The notes below the pieces were generated by a model that saw only the letters and a program-made list of their open reading frames with translations, searched no databases and was not told the DNA's origin. A stretch of 64,000 bases of DNA. Origin: Linepithema humile (lineage: Eukaryota; Arthropoda; Insecta; Hymenoptera; Formicidae). Position numbers and translations under genes: made by a program. The stretch spans positions 22,963,698 through 23,027,697 of the forward strand of contig NC_090134.1 in NCBI RefSeq assembly GCF_040581485.1. The letters run 5' to 3'. The number at the start of each line of letters is the position of its first letter. Position 1 is the first letter of the stretch. Shown piece after piece: positions 62,625-64,000 of this stretch.

Positions 62625-63150
62625 GATCAAGCTACTCAACATCCTAATGTTAAGAAATAAAAACGCTTTATTACCCAAAATGATTTTTATGAAGAAACAA
62701 TTAAATTCACGTAAATATTTCATTGTATATATGCGGATTTTTTTTAAGGAGCGCTTAACTAGAATTTGTAACCAAAATTTTGAAATTCTGAATTACAATT
62801 CAATGTGGCAATTAGAAAGATATTCGATGTTGCAATTCGAGAAATAGATTCTATATCAACATTTTTTTCAGAATGATTTAAGAATCTTTAATTTCAAAAT
62901 TAAGATGTAAGTTTTTTGATTTAATTTAAATATGATGTGTAAATAAAAATTTCAGAGTATAATAAATTTTATTTTGTGTTTTATAAGAATAGTGTATTGT
63001 CTTGAATTTCAAAATCATAATGTCAGATTCGAATTCAAAGATTATAATATCTTATAAAAATCAAGGTTGATGAGAGAATCAAATAAGTTTTTAAATTTCC
63101 GGCTGTTATATCAGATTTGGCATATTGTATTCAATAATTTTGACTAGAGG
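62625..63150 (+). repeat. AT-rich direct repeat, copy 2 (after DESI2)
   Basis: Diverged partner of 60800-61375, in the same orientation. The 74-aa open frame inside it starting at 62623 is matched by repeat DNA in the other copy, so it is not taken as a gene. Confidence 0.6.
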
Positions 63151-64000
63151 TTCAAATTTAGTGATCTCAAAAACCTATCGTGTGGATATCGTACTTTGTG
63201 AAAATCCTTTAGATGAAAAATACTTCATTTTTTTCAATGAGACTAACGTGTCATTAATATTTCAGACATCACAATACAATTTAATTTAATGTTTTTCGAA
63301 GATGTGTACTTTGAAAGTCGGAAACATGAATGAATGGATTATAATTTCATTAGATATACTAAGAAAATCTGAATCAAAATTCATTAACAAAATTTGATTT
63401 ATCATCAAAATTTGACTCATCTATTCTATATTCTCTATAAAGTAAGATTGTCATGCTTAAACGTTTCATTCTTAAGAAAAACTTTATGTCTTCAAATTTA
63501 AAACATTTCTAAATATACCTCTATGTTGTATAATAAACATGTCTTTTTTTTGCACAAAATTCTTTCTGTATTTCCGCATTTATTTAATTATATTTGTATA
63601 ATCAATTATGATTGTGTGTGATAAAAGAAGAAAAAATAAAATTGCTTGTCATTTTGTTTTTAATTTGTTGCATAATGTAAACATATATTTGTAACAACTA
63701 AAACAGATAAGTATAATAAAATGCATTCAATATAGAAAGAAAAAACCGAAATTAAGAGGCTGTATCAACATATTACTCGTGAACATTTTGTCTGCTCTTT
63801 CGAATAATCTCCTTATTTAAGAATAGAATGTTGGACAGCATGACGTAGAGATTATTTCACGTTTGCATTTTACTGTTATGTATATTCGTATAATAATGTC
63901 GAAAATAGCGCAGGTTTGCAGTTGCGCGCAACAAGGGCAGGGTTCGAATATGGAATATGTATGCAAAACTTATGTTTAAACATATACAATCTATGTGTAT
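63151..64000. other. AT-rich end of window, nothing recognised
   Basis: No coding exon, RNA gene or structured repeat was seen up to the end. Confidence 0.5.

Noticed and set aside
1..64000. tRNA, rRNA or snRNA genes
   Set aside because: Scanned by eye for cloverleaf landmarks (for example GGTTCGAATCC-like T arms) and found none; a covariance-model scan would be decisive.

Overview
This window is nuclear DNA from an animal, very likely an insect and plausibly an ant or another hymenopteran. The genes have many short exons with GT-AG introns. Introns and flanks are very AT-rich and full of TA, CA, GA and GT microsatellites. The proteins match single-copy insect orthologues, and foldback DNA transposons (MITE-like) are numerous. 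I see no bacterial, viral, rRNA, tRNA or CRISPR features. The species call is inference from gene content and style. Exon borders were read by eye from splice signals and reading phase; for every gene given a length, the summed exon lengths are divisible by three.

Left part (1-14.6 kb): a possible orphan minus-strand last exon (634-795); a 530-codon coiled-coil gene of the CCDC183/ODAD type (+, 1757-5073) ending 88 bp from the convergent gene for mitochondrial ribosomal protein mL38 (-, 5162-6364); head-to-head with it, phosphoserine phosphatase (+, about 6981-9161); then the U-box ubiquitin ligase UBE4A (-, 9811-14609, 14 exons).

Middle left (15-25 kb): two neighbouring THAP zinc-finger genes (+, 15382-16655 and 17716-18234) with foldback transposons in and around them. 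A transposon cluster at 19.55-21.54 kb has at least three elements, two of them meeting at one TTAA. A myotubularin-related pseudophosphatase of the MTMR10-12 type follows (+, 21995-25070).

Middle right (26.8-38.8 kb): the ESCRT ATPase Vps4 (+), pyruvate dehydrogenase phosphatase (-) head-to-head with a kinesin-8 motor (+), an unrecognised 160-aa signal-peptide plus membrane-segment protein (-, 36452-37090) and mitochondrial ribosomal protein mS35 (-).

Right part (44-62 kb): a 26-exon Genghis khan/MRCK kinase (-, 43977-56785) with kinase, coiled-coil, C1, PH, CNH and CRIB regions in order. One intron holds an 881-bp near-perfect palindrome. The last gene is a DESI2-type PPPDE peptidase (+, 60021-61656). 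An AT-rich block in its last intron recurs, diverged, downstream of the gene.

The genes are unrelated housekeeping functions (mitochondrial translation and metabolism, serine synthesis, ubiquitin and SUMO/ubiquitin removal, membrane traffic, mitosis, actin signalling) and do not form an operon or pathway cluster. Several pairs share divergent promoter intervals. The less ordinary content is the transposon and repeat structure, the paired THAP genes, the unnamed small membrane protein and a possible cassette exon in gek. I found no convincing wholly new multi-gene system.
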